DNA of 64,000 nt from positions 3,085,057 through 3,149,056 of the forward strand of contig NZ_KI421507.1 of NCBI RefSeq assembly GCF_000473205.1. The letters are read 5' to 3'. The position numbers were made by a program, and so were the translations under genes. The stretch's first letter is position 1. The number at the start of each line of letters is the position of its first letter. Below the pieces are notes generated by a model. It worked only from the letters and a program-made list of their open reading frames with translations, made no database searches and was not told where the DNA came from. Shown here piece after piece: positions 9,297 to 17,834 of this stretch. The stretch is from Pseudophaeobacter arcticus DSM 23566. Its GTDB lineage: Bacteria > Pseudomonadota > Alphaproteobacteria > Rhodobacterales > Rhodobacteraceae.

Positions 9297-9722
9297 ATGC
9301 CGCTGGAACTATTGTTGATCCTGGTGGTCGGAGGGATCTCGGCGATTGCCCTGCTTCTGCATCTAACCGGGCGTTCAAGGTCCAGCGTGATGACCGACAC
9401 TCAGGCGCGGCAGGCCTGGCTGCGGCAGTTCCCCGAAAGCCCCATTGCCAAGCTGACCCTGGCTGAGGACGGTCAGGCCGCCCTTATCCAGCCCGAGGAC
9501 GGTCGCGCGCCGCTTGGCCTGGTTTGGTCCTTTGGCGCTGATACCGTGGCCCGTTTCCTGGAACATGTCGAGGTGGACAAGGCCAAACAGGGGCTGCACC
9601 TCAACCTGGCTGATTTCTCAGCGCCCGGGGTGCAACTGCATCTGAACGACTCCGAAGCCGAGCAGTGGCAGCGCCTGATTGAAGGCCAGCCCGCCACGGC
9701 ACCCGCCGCAAAAGAGGTGTAA
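9297..9722 (+). CDS. Conserved hypothetical protein with N-terminal membrane helix
   Basis: The protein has 141 residues. One membrane helix (residues 4-24, LELLLILVVGGISAIALLL) is followed by a soluble domain of about 110 residues with an acidic C-terminus. A strong GGGAGGGGACA ribosome binding site precedes the ATG. It ends three bases before the sterol desaturase gene, so the two are almost certainly one transcript and may work together. I do not recognise the soluble domain. Confidence 0.82.
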   Translation: MPLELLLILVVGGISAIALLLHLTGRSRSSVMTDTQARQAWLRQFPESPIAKLTLAEDGQAALIQPEDGRAPLGLVWSFGADTVARFLEHVEVDKAKQGLHLNLADFSAPGVQLHLNDSEAEQWQRLIEGQPATAPAAKEV

Positions 9723-9725
9723 CCT

Positions 9726-10649
9726 ATGGATCCGCTGTCCTTTCCTGATGTGACCCAACTGGCGGTGCCGATCTTTATCGCCGCCATCCTGGCTGAGTTC
9801 CTGTGGATTGCCCTGAAAGGGCGCGGCGGGCGCTATGAGACCCGCGACGCGGTGACCTCGCTGATCATGGGAGCCGGGAGCGTTGCATCGGGCATCCTTT
9901 TGGGTTTTATCGCCTGGGGCTTTTTTATGGTGCTGTGGCGGATCACGCCGCTGGATCTGGGCAGCTCGGTCTGGATAATCGCCCTGTGTTTTGTGCTGGA
10001 TGATCTGCGCTATTACTGGGTGCACCGGTTTGGCCACCGCATTCGCTGGGTCTGGGCCAGCCACGTCAACCACCACTCCAGCCAGCATTACAACCTGACC
10101 ACGGCGCTGCGCCAGACCTGGACCGGCACCTTTACCTTTATGATGGTGGTGCGGGCGCCACTGGTGCTTTTGGGGTTTCACCCGGCGCTGGTGCTCTTTG
10201 TCGGCGGCATCAACCTCGTCTATCAGTTCTGGATCCATACCGAGGCCATCGGCAAAATGCCGCGCTGGTTTGAAGCGGTGATGAACACCCCCAGCCACCA
10301 CCGCGCCCACCATGGCCGCAACCCGCGCTATCTGGATTGCAACTACGCCGGGGTTTTTATCATCTGGGACAAGATCTTTGGCACCTTTGTGCCGGAACAG
10401 GGCAGCGACCCGGTGGACTATGGGTTGGTCTATAATATCGCCAGCTTCAATCCCCTGCGGGTGGCCTTTCACGAATGGGTGGCAATCTACCGTGATATGA
10501 CACAGCCAGGGTTGAGCCTGAAACAAAGACTGCTCTATGCGCTGGCGCCCCCCGGCTATAGCCATGATGGCAGTCGCGACACCTCCAAGAGCCTCAAGGC
10601 CAAACACCTGGCCCGCCATCCCCAGGACAACGGCACACCCGGGTTTTGA
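9726..10649 (+). CDS. Sterol desaturase / fatty acid hydroxylase family protein
   Basis: This is a membrane di-iron hydroxylase of 307 residues. Three histidine clusters that bind the two irons are visible: HRFGH (near residue 101), HVNHH (near 116) and HRAHH (near 195), in the expected order and with the expected helices around them. The family hydroxylates or desaturates lipids at the membrane. The substrate cannot be told here, but ornithine lipids, carotenoids and sterol-like lipids are family precedents. It is translated directly behind the small membrane protein at 9297. The 164 bases after it hold no gene. Confidence 0.92.
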   Translation: MDPLSFPDVTQLAVPIFIAAILAEFLWIALKGRGGRYETRDAVTSLIMGAGSVASGILLGFIAWGFFMVLWRITPLDLGSSVWIIALCFVLDDLRYYWVHRFGHRIRWVWASHVNHHSSQHYNLTTALRQTWTGTFTFMMVVRAPLVLLGFHPALVLFVGGINLVYQFWIHTEAIGKMPRWFEAVMNTPSHHRAHHGRNPRYLDCNYAGVFIIWDKIFGTFVPEQGSDPVDYGLVYNIASFNPLRVAFHEWVAIYRDMTQPGLSLKQRLLYALAPPGYSHDGSRDTSKSLKAKHLARHPQDNGTPGF

Positions 10650-10813
10650 CCACAAGACCCCCCAGCTCTGACCCCAACCTGGGGCCCCACCCCTGCGCTG
10701 CAGCACATACAATTGGCTAAAGTTTTAAATTTAAGCCTCGCTTCACCCTTTTGCACGACAGTTCTTGATGACGCATAGTTTTCCCAGAAAACGGCAACAG
10801 CAGGAGGCAAAGT

Positions 10814-11656
10814 GTGGTCAATAAGCGCAAACTGAGACGGGCGAATATGGCCGAAGGGTCCGAGAATCCGCTGTCCGCCGCAGTGGTCTCGCGGGATCAC
10901 TCGACGCTGGATATGGTCGCCGAGGCGGTCAAACACGATCAGACCATGCTGGCCTATCAGCCAGTCATGCAGGCCATGCCGCCCCATGGCATCGCCTTTT
11001 ACGAAGGGTATATCCGGGTTCTGGATGCCACCGACCGGGTCATTCCCGCGCGTGACTTTATGCATGTGGTCCATGACAAGGAAATCGGCCGCGAGCTGGA
11101 CTGCCTGGCGCTGCAACACGGGCTGCGCGCCCTGTCCAAATCCCCGCAGATTCGCCTGTCGATCAATATGTCCGCGCGCTCCATCGGCTATAGTCGCTGG
11201 TCCAAGGTTCTCGAAAAATTTCTGAAAAAGGACCCGACCATTGGCGAACGCCTGGTGCTGGAAATCACCGAGGCCTCTGCCATGGCGGCCCCGGAACTGG
11301 TCATCGACTTTATGGACCGGATGCAAAAGCACGGCATTGCCTTTGCGCTCGACAATTTTGGCGCTGGCACCACGGCCATTGGCCATTTTCGCGATTTCTA
11401 TTTTGATGCGGTTAAGATCGACGGGCAGTTTATCCGCGGGATCTGCAACAGTCCTGACAATCAGGCGGTTGTGCGCGCCCTTGTGGGCATCGCCAAGCAG
11501 TTTGACATGCTGATCGTGGCAGAATCCGTGGAAAGCCAGGCCGAGGCCGAATATCTGGTGTCCATTGGCGTCGACTGCCTGCAGGGCTTTCTCTATGGCG
11601 CCCCGACCGTTTCGCCGCCCTGGTTGGAAGACATGAAACAACGCCACCGCGCCTAA
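10814..11656 (+). CDS. EAL-domain protein with altered catalytic motif
   Basis: This stand-alone EAL domain has 280 residues and no membrane helix, GGDEF or PAS domain. Family residues that can be placed are Glu64 (EAL motif here EGY), Asn118, Glu150 (LEITE), Asp180, Lys201 (VKID) and Glu237. The usual Asp-Asp pair (DDFG) is Asp180-Asn181 (DNFG), and the EAL core itself is degenerate. It may be a weak c-di-GMP phosphodiesterase or only a c-di-GMP binder. The start is GTG with AGGAGG six bases upstream. The gene stands alone and ends at a strong terminator. Confidence 0.88.
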   Translation: MVNKRKLRRANMAEGSENPLSAAVVSRDHSTLDMVAEAVKHDQTMLAYQPVMQAMPPHGIAFYEGYIRVLDATDRVIPARDFMHVVHDKEIGRELDCLALQHGLRALSKSPQIRLSINMSARSIGYSRWSKVLEKFLKKDPTIGERLVLEITEASAMAAPELVIDFMDRMQKHGIAFALDNFGAGTTAIGHFRDFYFDAVKIDGQFIRGICNSPDNQAVVRALVGIAKQFDMLIVAESVESQAEAEYLVSIGVDCLQGFLYGAPTVSPPWLEDMKQRHRA

Positions 11657-11742
11657 CGCAGATTTTATCCAAAGACTCGCCCAGGCGGCAGCGCATCAAA
11701 GCACTGCCTTGGCCACTGAAATCGCTGCGATGCAGAAAAGCC

Positions 11743-11785
11743 AGATCCACCTCGGGCCAGACCCGGGGTGGATCTTTCCGTTTTT
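11743..11785 (+). terminator. Rho-independent terminator of the EAL gene
   Basis: A 14-base stem (11743-11756 with 11762-11775, one G-U pair) around a 5-base loop is followed by ttccgttttt. It is one of the strongest hairpins in the window. The rest of the 307-base gap to phaA holds the palindrome at 11833 and the phaA promoter. Confidence 0.85.
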
Positions 11786-11832
11786 GACATATGCCAGTTG
11801 ACTCCGACCCAAGCCCTGAGACACCCTGTCAA

Positions 11833-11850
11833 TTGCTGCAACTGCAGCAA
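11833..11850. promoter_or_regulatory. Perfect palindrome upstream of phaA, PhaR-like site
   Basis: The site reads ttgctgca, then ac, then tgcagcaa: 8-base arms around two bases. It contains CTGC-N4-GCAG, the form described for the PHB regulator PhaR in Paracoccus. It lies 113 bases before the phaA start. No phaR is in the window, so the link is inference. Confidence 0.5.
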
Positions 11851-11963
11851 GACGCTATATCTGTCCCGGAGAGGGAGGTGGAGATTTGGCACTTTGCGGT
11901 GAATTTATGCGCCGTGGGTTGTTTCTCTTCACGATAGAATTTGATGGCAGAGGACCCAAATAA

Positions 11964-13139
11964 ATGACCAATGTTGTAATTGCATCCGCCGCGCGTACCG
12001 CCGTCGGCAGTTTTGGCGGAGCTTTCGCCAACACGCCTGCCCATGATCTGGGCCGTGCAGTACTGGAAGCCGTGGTAGAGCGCGCAGGCGTTGACAAATC
12101 CGAGGTCTCCGAGACCATCCTGGGACAGGTTCTGACCGCTGCCCAGGGGCAGAACCCGGCCCGACAGGCCCATATCAACGCAGGCTTGCCGCAGGAAAGC
12201 GCCGCCTGGGGCATCAACCAGGTCTGTGGCTCGGGCCTGCGTGCGGTTGCCCTTGGCGCGCAGCACATCCAGCTTGGCGATGCCGCGATTGTCTGCGCCG
12301 GTGGTCAGGAAAACATGACCCTGTCGCCCCATGCCGCCGCCCTGCGCGCCGGTCACAAGATGGGCGACATGACCTATATCGACACCATGATCCGCGACGG
12401 TCTGTGGGATGCCTTCAATGGCTACCACATGGGCCAGACCGCTGAAAACGTGGCCGACAAATGGCAGATCTCCCGCGAGATGCAGGACGAATTTGCCGTT
12501 GCCAGCCAGAACAAGGCCGAAGCTGCGCAAAAGGCTGGCAAATTTGCCGATGAAATTGCCGCCTTCACCATCAAGACCCGCAAGGGCGAAATTGTGGTGG
12601 ATCAGGACGAATACATCCGCCACGGCGCCACCATGGAAGCGATGCAAAGACTGCGCCCCGCCTTTACCAAGGACGGGTCGGTCACTGCGGCCAATGCCTC
12701 TGGTCTCAACGATGGCGCCGCCGCCACCCTGCTGATGAGCGCCGATGACGCCGAAAAGCGCGGTATCACGCCGCTGGCGCGGATTGCCTCTTATGCCACC
12801 GCCGGTGTGGATCCCTCGATCATGGGGGTTGGCCCGATCTATGCCTCGCGCAAGGCGCTGGACAAGGCGGGCTGGTCCGTCAGCGATCTGGATCTGGTCG
12901 AAGCCAACGAAGCCTTTGCTGCGCAGGCCTGCGCCGTCAACAAGGACATGGGCTGGGATCCCGCAATCGTCAACGTCAACGGTGGTGCCATCGCCATTGG
13001 CCATCCAATTGGCGCCTCGGGCTGCCGGGTGCTGAACACGCTGCTGTTTGAAATGCAGCGGCGCGGCGCCAAGAAGGGGCTCGCCACGCTCTGCATCGGT
13101 GGCGGCATGGGCGTCGCCATGTGCCTGGAGCGGCCATAA
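11964..13139 (+). CDS. phaA: Acetyl-CoA C-acetyltransferase (beta-ketothiolase)
   Basis: PhaA condenses two acetyl-CoA to acetoacetyl-CoA, the first step of polyhydroxybutyrate synthesis. The 391 residues match the thiolase II family. The active-site Cys88 lies in NQVCGSG, the His in IGHPIGASG (about residue 347), and the second Cys in CIGGGMG (about 377). It is followed by its own terminator and then phaB in the same direction, the standard phaAB order, which separates it from general fatty acid thiolases. No phaC synthase is in the window. Confidence 0.95.
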   Translation: MTNVVIASAARTAVGSFGGAFANTPAHDLGRAVLEAVVERAGVDKSEVSETILGQVLTAAQGQNPARQAHINAGLPQESAAWGINQVCGSGLRAVALGAQHIQLGDAAIVCAGGQENMTLSPHAAALRAGHKMGDMTYIDTMIRDGLWDAFNGYHMGQTAENVADKWQISREMQDEFAVASQNKAEAAQKAGKFADEIAAFTIKTRKGEIVVDQDEYIRHGATMEAMQRLRPAFTKDGSVTAANASGLNDGAAATLLMSADDAEKRGITPLARIASYATAGVDPSIMGVGPIYASRKALDKAGWSVSDLDLVEANEAFAAQACAVNKDMGWDPAIVNVNGGAIAIGHPIGASGCRVLNTLLFEMQRRGAKKGLATLCIGGGMGVAMCLERP

Positions 13140-13163
13140 AGGGTGCGGTATTTGACATAGAAC

Positions 13164-13190
13164 AGGGCGCCAATTTGGCGCCCTTTTTAT
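13164..13190 (+). terminator. Rho-independent terminator between phaA and phaB
   Basis: A 9-base perfect stem (agggcgcca with tggcgccct, loop att) is followed by five T. It shows that phaA and phaB can be transcribed separately. Confidence 0.88.
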
Positions 13191-13233
13191 TGCCCTATGG
13201 GGCTTCGCTGCAGGTGCGACAATTTTCGCGGCA

Positions 13234-13263
13234 TTGCGGCAAAAATCCATTGCGCAATATTAT
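13234..13263 (+). promoter_or_regulatory. Candidate phaB promoter with repeated TTGCG elements
   Basis: TTGCGG (13234-13239) and TATTAT (13258-13263) are 18 bases apart. The word attgcg occurs three times here (13233, 13249, 13262), once as the palindrome ttgcgcaa, which hints at an operator over the promoter. Confidence 0.35.
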
Positions 13264-13327
13264 TGCGTATAGCATTATGAATGAGTAGCAAGATTACCGA
13301 GAGAATCTCGAATTGGAGGAAGACTGA

Positions 13328-14050
13328 ATGGCACGTACTGCACTCGTCACCGGCGGCTCACGCGGCATTGGCGCAGCTATTTCACAGGCCCTAAAGGACC
13401 AGGGCTGCACTGTCGCCGCAACCTACGCGGGCAACGACGAAGCGGCGGCAAAGTTCACCGAAGAGACCGGAATCAAGACCTACAAATGGAATGTTGGCTC
13501 TTATGAAGAAAGCCAGGCGGGTATCGCCCAGGTTGAGGCCGATCTTGGCCCCATCGACATCGTGGTGGCCAATGCAGGCATCACCCGCGATGCACCTTTC
13601 CACAAGATGACGCCGCAGCAATGGCAAGAGGTGATCGACACCAACCTCACCGGCGTGTTCAACACCGTTCACCCGATCTGGCCCGGCATGCGCGAGCGTA
13701 AATTTGGCCGCGTTATCGTGATTTCGTCGATCAACGGCCAGAAAGGCCAGTTTGCCCAGGTAAACTATGCCGCAACCAAGGCCGGCGATCTGGGGATCGT
13801 GAAGTCTCTGGCCCAGGAAGGCGCCCGCGCCGGCATCACCGCCAATGCGATCTGCCCCGGCTATATCGCCACGGAAATGGTCATGGCGGTGCCGGAAAAG
13901 GTCCGCGATTCGATCATCGCCCAGATCCCAACAGGCCGCCTGGGCGAACCAGAAGAGATCGCCCGCTGCGTTGCCTTCCTGGCCTCCGATGATTCGGGCT
14001 TTATCAATGGCTCCACCATCTCGGCCAATGGCGGTCAGTTCTTCGTCTGA
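13328..14050 (+). CDS. phaB: Acetoacetyl-CoA reductase (NADPH)
   Basis: PhaB reduces acetoacetyl-CoA to (R)-3-hydroxybutyryl-CoA for polyhydroxybutyrate. It is a short-chain dehydrogenase of 240 residues with the cofactor motif TGGSRGIG, NAG (VVANAGIT), a catalytic Ser (VISSING) and YAATK (Tyr-x3-Lys). A GGAGGAAG ribosome binding site precedes the ATG. Its position behind phaA distinguishes it from FabG, which it resembles. A strong terminator follows. Confidence 0.95.
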   Translation: MARTALVTGGSRGIGAAISQALKDQGCTVAATYAGNDEAAAKFTEETGIKTYKWNVGSYEESQAGIAQVEADLGPIDIVVANAGITRDAPFHKMTPQQWQEVIDTNLTGVFNTVHPIWPGMRERKFGRVIVISSINGQKGQFAQVNYAATKAGDLGIVKSLAQEGARAGITANAICPGYIATEMVMAVPEKVRDSIIAQIPTGRLGEPEEIARCVAFLASDDSGFINGSTISANGGQFFV

Positions 14051-14087
14051 TCCTGCGCCACGACAGAACACATGCGACAAAACAGAC

Positions 14088-14120
14088 AAGGGCCGGTCTT
14101 TTTAGACCGGCCCTTTTTTA
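14088..14120. terminator. Terminator after phaB
   Basis: An 11-base perfect stem (14089-14099 with 14104-14114, loop tttt) is followed by six T on the plus strand. The small minus-strand gene at 14140 ends just beyond it, so it may act in both directions. Confidence 0.88.
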
Positions 14121-14139
14121 TCCCGTAAGAACATGTGCA

Positions 14140-14295
14140 CTATGCCCAGCGGGAAAACCCAATACCTGTGGTTTTTGCCACCCCGGATTTGCGCAACCGG
14201 AACAGTCTTGCCAACCCGGAAAACAGGGCCTGGCTGCGCTCTGCATGTGCGCGTTCCATCGCTTTCTTGACGTTGCTATGTGCTGAATATTCCAT
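14140..14295 (-). CDS. Small basic protein, 51 residues, uncharacterised
   Basis: This minus-strand frame starts MEYSAHSNVKKAMERAHA and ends TTGIGFSRWA. It has a good GGAGG upstream of the ATG and codon use in line with its neighbours. The protein is basic and probably helical (AHAERSQALFSGLARLFRLR), somewhat like the small Arg-rich DUF1127-type proteins of alphaproteobacteria, but I cannot name a family. It lies alone between the phaB terminator and a LysR gene transcribed away from it. The rest of the gap to 14403 holds only promoters. Confidence 0.6.
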   Translation of the reverse strand: MEYSAHSNVKKAMERAHAERSQALFSGLARLFRLRKSGVAKTTGIGFSRWA

Positions 14296-14409
14296 CACCT
14301 CGGCCTCCGTTCGGATCAAAATTGTCTATCTGAATCCAATATGGGCTTTTAAAGGAAAAGGCACAAACGAGACTTTCCAAGACCTCAGTTAAGTAATACT
14401 TATGTGATC

Positions 14410-15357
14410 ATGTCAGATCGTCTCCCGCCCCTCACCGCCCTGCGCGCCTTTGATGCCGCTGCCCGCCATATGTCCTTTGCGCAGGCCGCAGCCGAACTCA
14501 ATGTCACGCCCGCCGCCCTGTCGTTTCAGATCAAATCCCTGGAAGAGCACCTGGGCGTGCCGCTGTTTCGCCGCCTCAACCGGGCAGTGGAGCTGACCGA
14601 AGCCGGGCGCACCCTGGCGCCGGGGGCTGCCGAAGGTTTCCAGACCCTGTCGGCCGCCTGGATGGCAACCAAACGCCTGCAGGACAACAGCAGCCTGACG
14701 GTCACCGCAGGCCCGGCACTGACGGCCAAATGGCTGGCGCCGCGCCTCTATGATTTTGCCCGCGCCCATCCTGAAATCGATCTCAGGTTTTCGGCCACCC
14801 TGCGCAATATGGATCTGGCGCGCGATGACGTCGATGTGGCGCTCCGGTTTGGCTATGGCGAAGACGATGGATTGTATTCGGTACCGGTGCGCAAAGAATG
14901 GCTGACCCCGGTGATGTCACCAGAACTGGCCAAGCAGTTCACCACAGCAGAAAGCCTGACGCAGGCGCCGCTGATCTTTGATGATTCCATCGACTTTTTG
15001 CAACCTCCCTGCGACTGGCCCACCTGGTTTCGCGCTGCCGGGATTGATTTCACCCCAACGCATGGCACCCATTTTTCCAATGCAGATCACGCCATCAACG
15101 CCGCCGTCGCAGGCATGGGGGTGGCACTGGGGCGACGCCCGATGATCATCTCTGACCTGCAAGAGGGCCGCCTGGTCGCCCCGTTCAAGCTGGCGATTGA
15201 AAGCCAGGCCCGGTTTCGCTTTCTCTGTTTGCCCGGCGCAGAAAAGCGCCCCCAAATTGCGGCTTTTCGCGATTGGTTTCTGGCGGAGATCGAAAAAACC
15301 GCGCATATCTCCGATGGTTTCACAATTATCCCGGTTGAGGAGATCGCCGCTTTATGA
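14410..15357 (+). CDS. LysR family regulator, GcvA-like
   Basis: This LysR-type activator/repressor has about 315 residues. The N-terminal winged helix-turn-helix is clear (LRAFDAAARHMSFAQAAAEL), followed by a substrate-binding domain of the GcvA/AmpR subgroup. The ATG at 14410 begins the conserved MSDRLPPLTALRAF. A GTG two codons upstream (14404) is an alternative. Its stop overlaps the start of the exporter gene (ATGA at 15354), so it probably controls and is coexpressed with that exporter. The effector is unknown. Confidence 0.9.
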   Translation: MSDRLPPLTALRAFDAAARHMSFAQAAAELNVTPAALSFQIKSLEEHLGVPLFRRLNRAVELTEAGRTLAPGAAEGFQTLSAAWMATKRLQDNSSLTVTAGPALTAKWLAPRLYDFARAHPEIDLRFSATLRNMDLARDDVDVALRFGYGEDDGLYSVPVRKEWLTPVMSPELAKQFTTAESLTQAPLIFDDSIDFLQPPCDWPTWFRAAGIDFTPTHGTHFSNADHAINAAVAGMGVALGRRPMIISDLQEGRLVAPFKLAIESQARFRFLCLPGAEKRPQIAAFRDWFLAEIEKTAHISDGFTIIPVEEIAAL

Positions 15358-16208
15358 CCCGTTCCAAAGCCACCGCAGTTGGGTTTGTTGCCGTTCTGCT
15401 TTGGGCGCTGCTGGCGCTCTTGACTGTCGGCTCTGCGCCGACCCCGCCGCTGCTGCTGAATGCGATCTGTTTTACCATTGGCGGCACCCTGGGATTGATC
15501 TGGACACTGCGCACAGGCGGCCTGGGCCAGTTGCGAGACATCTCCTGGAAGGTCTATGCCTTTGGTTCCCTTGGGCTGTTTGGCTATCACGCGCTGTACT
15601 TCTCGGCTCTGCGCCTGGCGCCAGCTGCCGAGGCTGGCCTGATAGCCTATCTTTGGCCGCTACTGATCGTGCTGTTTTCCGGCCTGCTGCCCGGCGAGCG
15701 CCTGCGCCCTGGGCACCTGGTTGGAGCGTTGCTGGGCTTTGCCGGGGCTGCAGCCATCATCACCGGTGGCTCCGGCGGCTTTCAGGCAGAGTTCCTGCCC
15801 GGGTATCTCCTCGCCTTTCTCTGCGCCCTGACCTGGTCGGGCTATTCGGTACTGTCGCGACTGCTGGGATCGGCCCCCACCAGTTCAGTCGCGGTGTTTT
15901 GCATTGTCACCGCCATTGCATCCTGGGCGCTGCATTTTGCGGTGGAAGAGACGCTCTGGCCACAGGGGGCAGTTGGCTGGGCAGCGACCTTGTTGCTAGG
16001 CCTGGGACCCGTCGGTCTGGCCTTTTATGTCTGGGACATTGGCGTCAAACAGGGCGACATTCAGATGCTCGGGACCAGCTCTTATGCAGCACCGCTGCTG
16101 TCGACCCTGGTTCTGGTTCTGGCCGGGGTGGCGGATCCCACCTGGGCCCTGGCGCTGGCCGCCGCGCTGATCACCGCAGGTGCCGCGATCGCCGCCAAAA
16201 GCGGCTGA
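15354..16208 (+). CDS. DMT/EamA family exporter, YddG-like
   Basis: This integral membrane protein has 284 residues and about ten hydrophobic helices, built from two EamA repeats. The N-terminal stretch LLALLTVGSAPTPPLLLNAI resembles the YddG aromatic amino acid exporter branch. It probably exports an amino acid or related metabolite across the inner membrane. It is translationally coupled to the LysR gene by a 4-base overlap. The substrate assignment is by resemblance only. Confidence 0.88.
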   Translation: MTRSKATAVGFVAVLLWALLALLTVGSAPTPPLLLNAICFTIGGTLGLIWTLRTGGLGQLRDISWKVYAFGSLGLFGYHALYFSALRLAPAAEAGLIAYLWPLLIVLFSGLLPGERLRPGHLVGALLGFAGAAAIITGGSGGFQAEFLPGYLLAFLCALTWSGYSVLSRLLGSAPTSSVAVFCIVTAIASWALHFAVEETLWPQGAVGWAATLLLGLGPVGLAFYVWDIGVKQGDIQMLGTSSYAAPLLSTLVLVLAGVADPTWALALAAALITAGAAIAAKSG

Positions 16209-16295
16209 TCACGCGGCCTTACGCCGCTGCTGCATCACCATAAAAGGGCCGCCAGATCTGGCAGCCCTGAAAACTCTGTCGCTCATATCGGCGAG

Positions 16296-16322
16296 GGAAA
16301 AAGCCCCTGTTGCCTGGGGCAA
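16296..16322 (-). terminator. Terminator of the DUF465 gene
   Basis: On the minus strand GCCCC (16320-16316) pairs with GGGGC (16307-16303), followed by TTTTT. A second hairpin at 16245-16268 (12-base arms, one mismatch) lies just beyond and also runs into TTTTA on the minus strand. Confidence 0.65.
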
Positions 16323-16354
16323 TTTTCGGCGCAATTCCCTGTGTCGACAGGCGC

Positions 16355-16534
16355 TTATGCTGTCTCTGTTTCGCTAGACAGACGCTCAATCTCTTCTTTG
16401 AGTTTCAGCTTTTGCTTCTTCATCCCGGCGATTTCCAACCCGTCGGTACTGGGGGATCGCTGGGCGTACTCCACTTCCATGCTCAGGTGGTCATGCTTCT
16501 TTTTCAGTTCGGTCAGATGCGAGCTGAGGCTCAT
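16355..16534 (-). CDS. DUF465 (YdcH-like) small helical protein
   Basis: The protein has 59 residues: MSLSSHLTELKKKHDHLS at the start and a Lys/Glu-rich second half (MKKQKLKLKEEIERL), the two-helix hairpin expected for DUF465/YdcH. A strong AGGAGG precedes the ATG. Function is unknown. The family is cytoplasmic and often very abundant in alphaproteobacteria. A small inverted repeat (16563-16569 with 16578-16584) lies in its leader. The upstream 218 bases to the methyltransferase hold no other gene. Confidence 0.85.
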   Translation of the reverse strand: MSLSSHLTELKKKHDHLSMEVEYAQRSPSTDGLEIAGMKKQKLKLKEEIERLSSETETA

Positions 16535-16752
16535 GGCGTTCCTCCTTTTAAAGCGAGACTATCAACCCCAAACCAGCGGGGTTGAAATGAGTGGACCACA
16601 AGTTTAGCTCGCTGTCACGCCGCACACGCATAGTTTTTTCATGAAATTGTCATATCGGCCAAAGCTCGCCAGAAGCCATATTTTTATGAGTCAAATCGCC
16701 ACAAGAACAATAATAGCACGGCCTGAAAGCTTGCATTCTCACCGCTGAACAC

Positions 16753-17559
16753 CTATCTTGCCGCGGGCCAGGAGAGCGCAGCGCCTTCGCGCAGAATTGC
16801 CCGCACCTCAGCCTGGTAACTCTCCACATCCGCCAGATGTCGCGCCCCTTGGTGCAGGATCAACGGCGCGTGCAGGCGAAAATCAGCACGGCCTCCCTTG
16901 CGGGCACGCAGCAGCACCAGCTCTGCCGGGCGCCCCTGGCGCGGTGCAAGCGGCAGGATCTCAAGCGAGCCAAGGCGGCCCTGACAAGCGGTCAGGATAT
17001 CGGGCAAACGGTCCGCCCGCTGGATCATATGCAAATAGCCCTTGTGGGTCAGCCGACGCGCGGCGGTCTCGATCCAGATCTGCAAAGGCGTATCGCCACC
17101 CAGGGCAATTTGCCGCCCCATATCCTCGGCTGGGCTATGCGCCCCGGCGCGGTAATATGGCGGATTGGCCAGAACATGATCAAACTGCCGCTGGCGTAGA
17201 TCTTTGGGCAGCGCCGCCAGATCAGCCTGGATCACCTCAACAGATTGACCGTTCTGCGCAGCATTGCGGCGCGCCAGGGCGGCATAGTCCGGCTGCAGTT
17301 CCACCCCGGTGAGTTCCAGCCCCGGCACCCGTTCGCCAAGACATAAGAGCGCCTGACCGCCGCCACAGCCCAGCTCCAACACCCGCTCGCTCGCCCGTGC
17401 CGGCAGCGCGGCGGCCAAAAGCACCGGATCCACCCCGGCCCGGTAGCCCTCGCGGGGTTGCCACAGTTGCACCCGCCCGCCCAGAAAATCATTCAGCGAC
17501 AGGCTTTCCTCGGGGAAGCCCGCGTCAGAGTTTTGCCCTGCCCCGCCCGGCTGCGTCAT
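16753..17559 (-). CDS. SAM-dependent N6-adenine methyltransferase, TrmN6/YfiC-like
   Basis: This class I methyltransferase has 268 residues. Motif I is LELGCGGGQ (about residue 62), and the catalytic NPPY of N6-adenine methyltransferases is near residue 131. The family includes the enzyme that methylates A37 of tRNA1(Val). The conserved start (LSLNDFLGGRVQLWQPREGY) matches that family. Its ATG overlaps the DUF2007 stop (ATGA), so the two form an operon. The exact RNA target is inferred. Confidence 0.88.
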   Translation of the reverse strand: MTQPGGAGQNSDAGFPEESLSLNDFLGGRVQLWQPREGYRAGVDPVLLAAALPARASERVLELGCGGGQALLCLGERVPGLELTGVELQPDYAALARRNAAQNGQSVEVIQADLAALPKDLRQRQFDHVLANPPYYRAGAHSPAEDMGRQIALGGDTPLQIWIETAARRLTHKGYLHMIQRADRLPDILTACQGRLGSLEILPLAPRQGRPAELVLLRARKGGRADFRLHAPLILHQGARHLADVESYQAEVRAILREGAALSWPAAR

Positions 17560-17777
17560 CTGTCATTGCCAAGCGGGATTTCATTGTCCAGCATCGCACG
17601 TTTGGCCTGGGTATAGTCGTCTTCGCGCACCATCAGGCGACGTGGAAAGATCCCAATGCCACCTTCGAGGATGCTCATATTTACGTCCATCTGAAAGCAG
17701 TCTATATCCTCACCCTCAAGAAGGGCGGATGCAAAGGCCAGGACAGTTGGATCGGTGCTGCGCAAAAGTTCTTTCAT
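17556..17777 (-). CDS. DUF2007 small protein
   Basis: The 73 residues start MKELLRSTDPTVLAFASALL and contain the DUF2007 pattern (EGEDIDCFQMDVNMS, later PRRLMVREDD). The family is thought to be a small signal-binding or regulatory domain, with no firm function. The start at 17777 was chosen because the domain begins there; the longer frame to 17864 would run into the divergent polyprenyl synthase gene. It is coupled to the methyltransferase by a 4-base overlap. Confidence 0.85.
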   Translation of the reverse strand: MKELLRSTDPTVLAFASALLEGEDIDCFQMDVNMSILEGGIGIFPRRLMVREDDYTQAKRAMLDNEIPLGNDR

Positions 17778-17834
17778 GGGGATGGATCTAAGGGCAAGGT
17801 CACGGTCTTGTCGAGCCTGAAAGCCGGAAAAGCA

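Noticed and set aside
14135..14392. 85-codon plus-strand frame in the phaB-LysR gap
   Set aside because: No ribosome binding site. The minus-strand frame at 14140 has one and a more protein-like sequence.
16209..16286. 25-codon minus-strand frame behind DUF465
   Set aside because: It lies beyond and across terminator hairpins, has no ribosome binding site and is very short.
16563..16584. Small inverted repeat in the DUF465 leader as a riboswitch
   Set aside because: A single 7-base stem with an 8-base loop is too simple and matches no riboswitch known to me.
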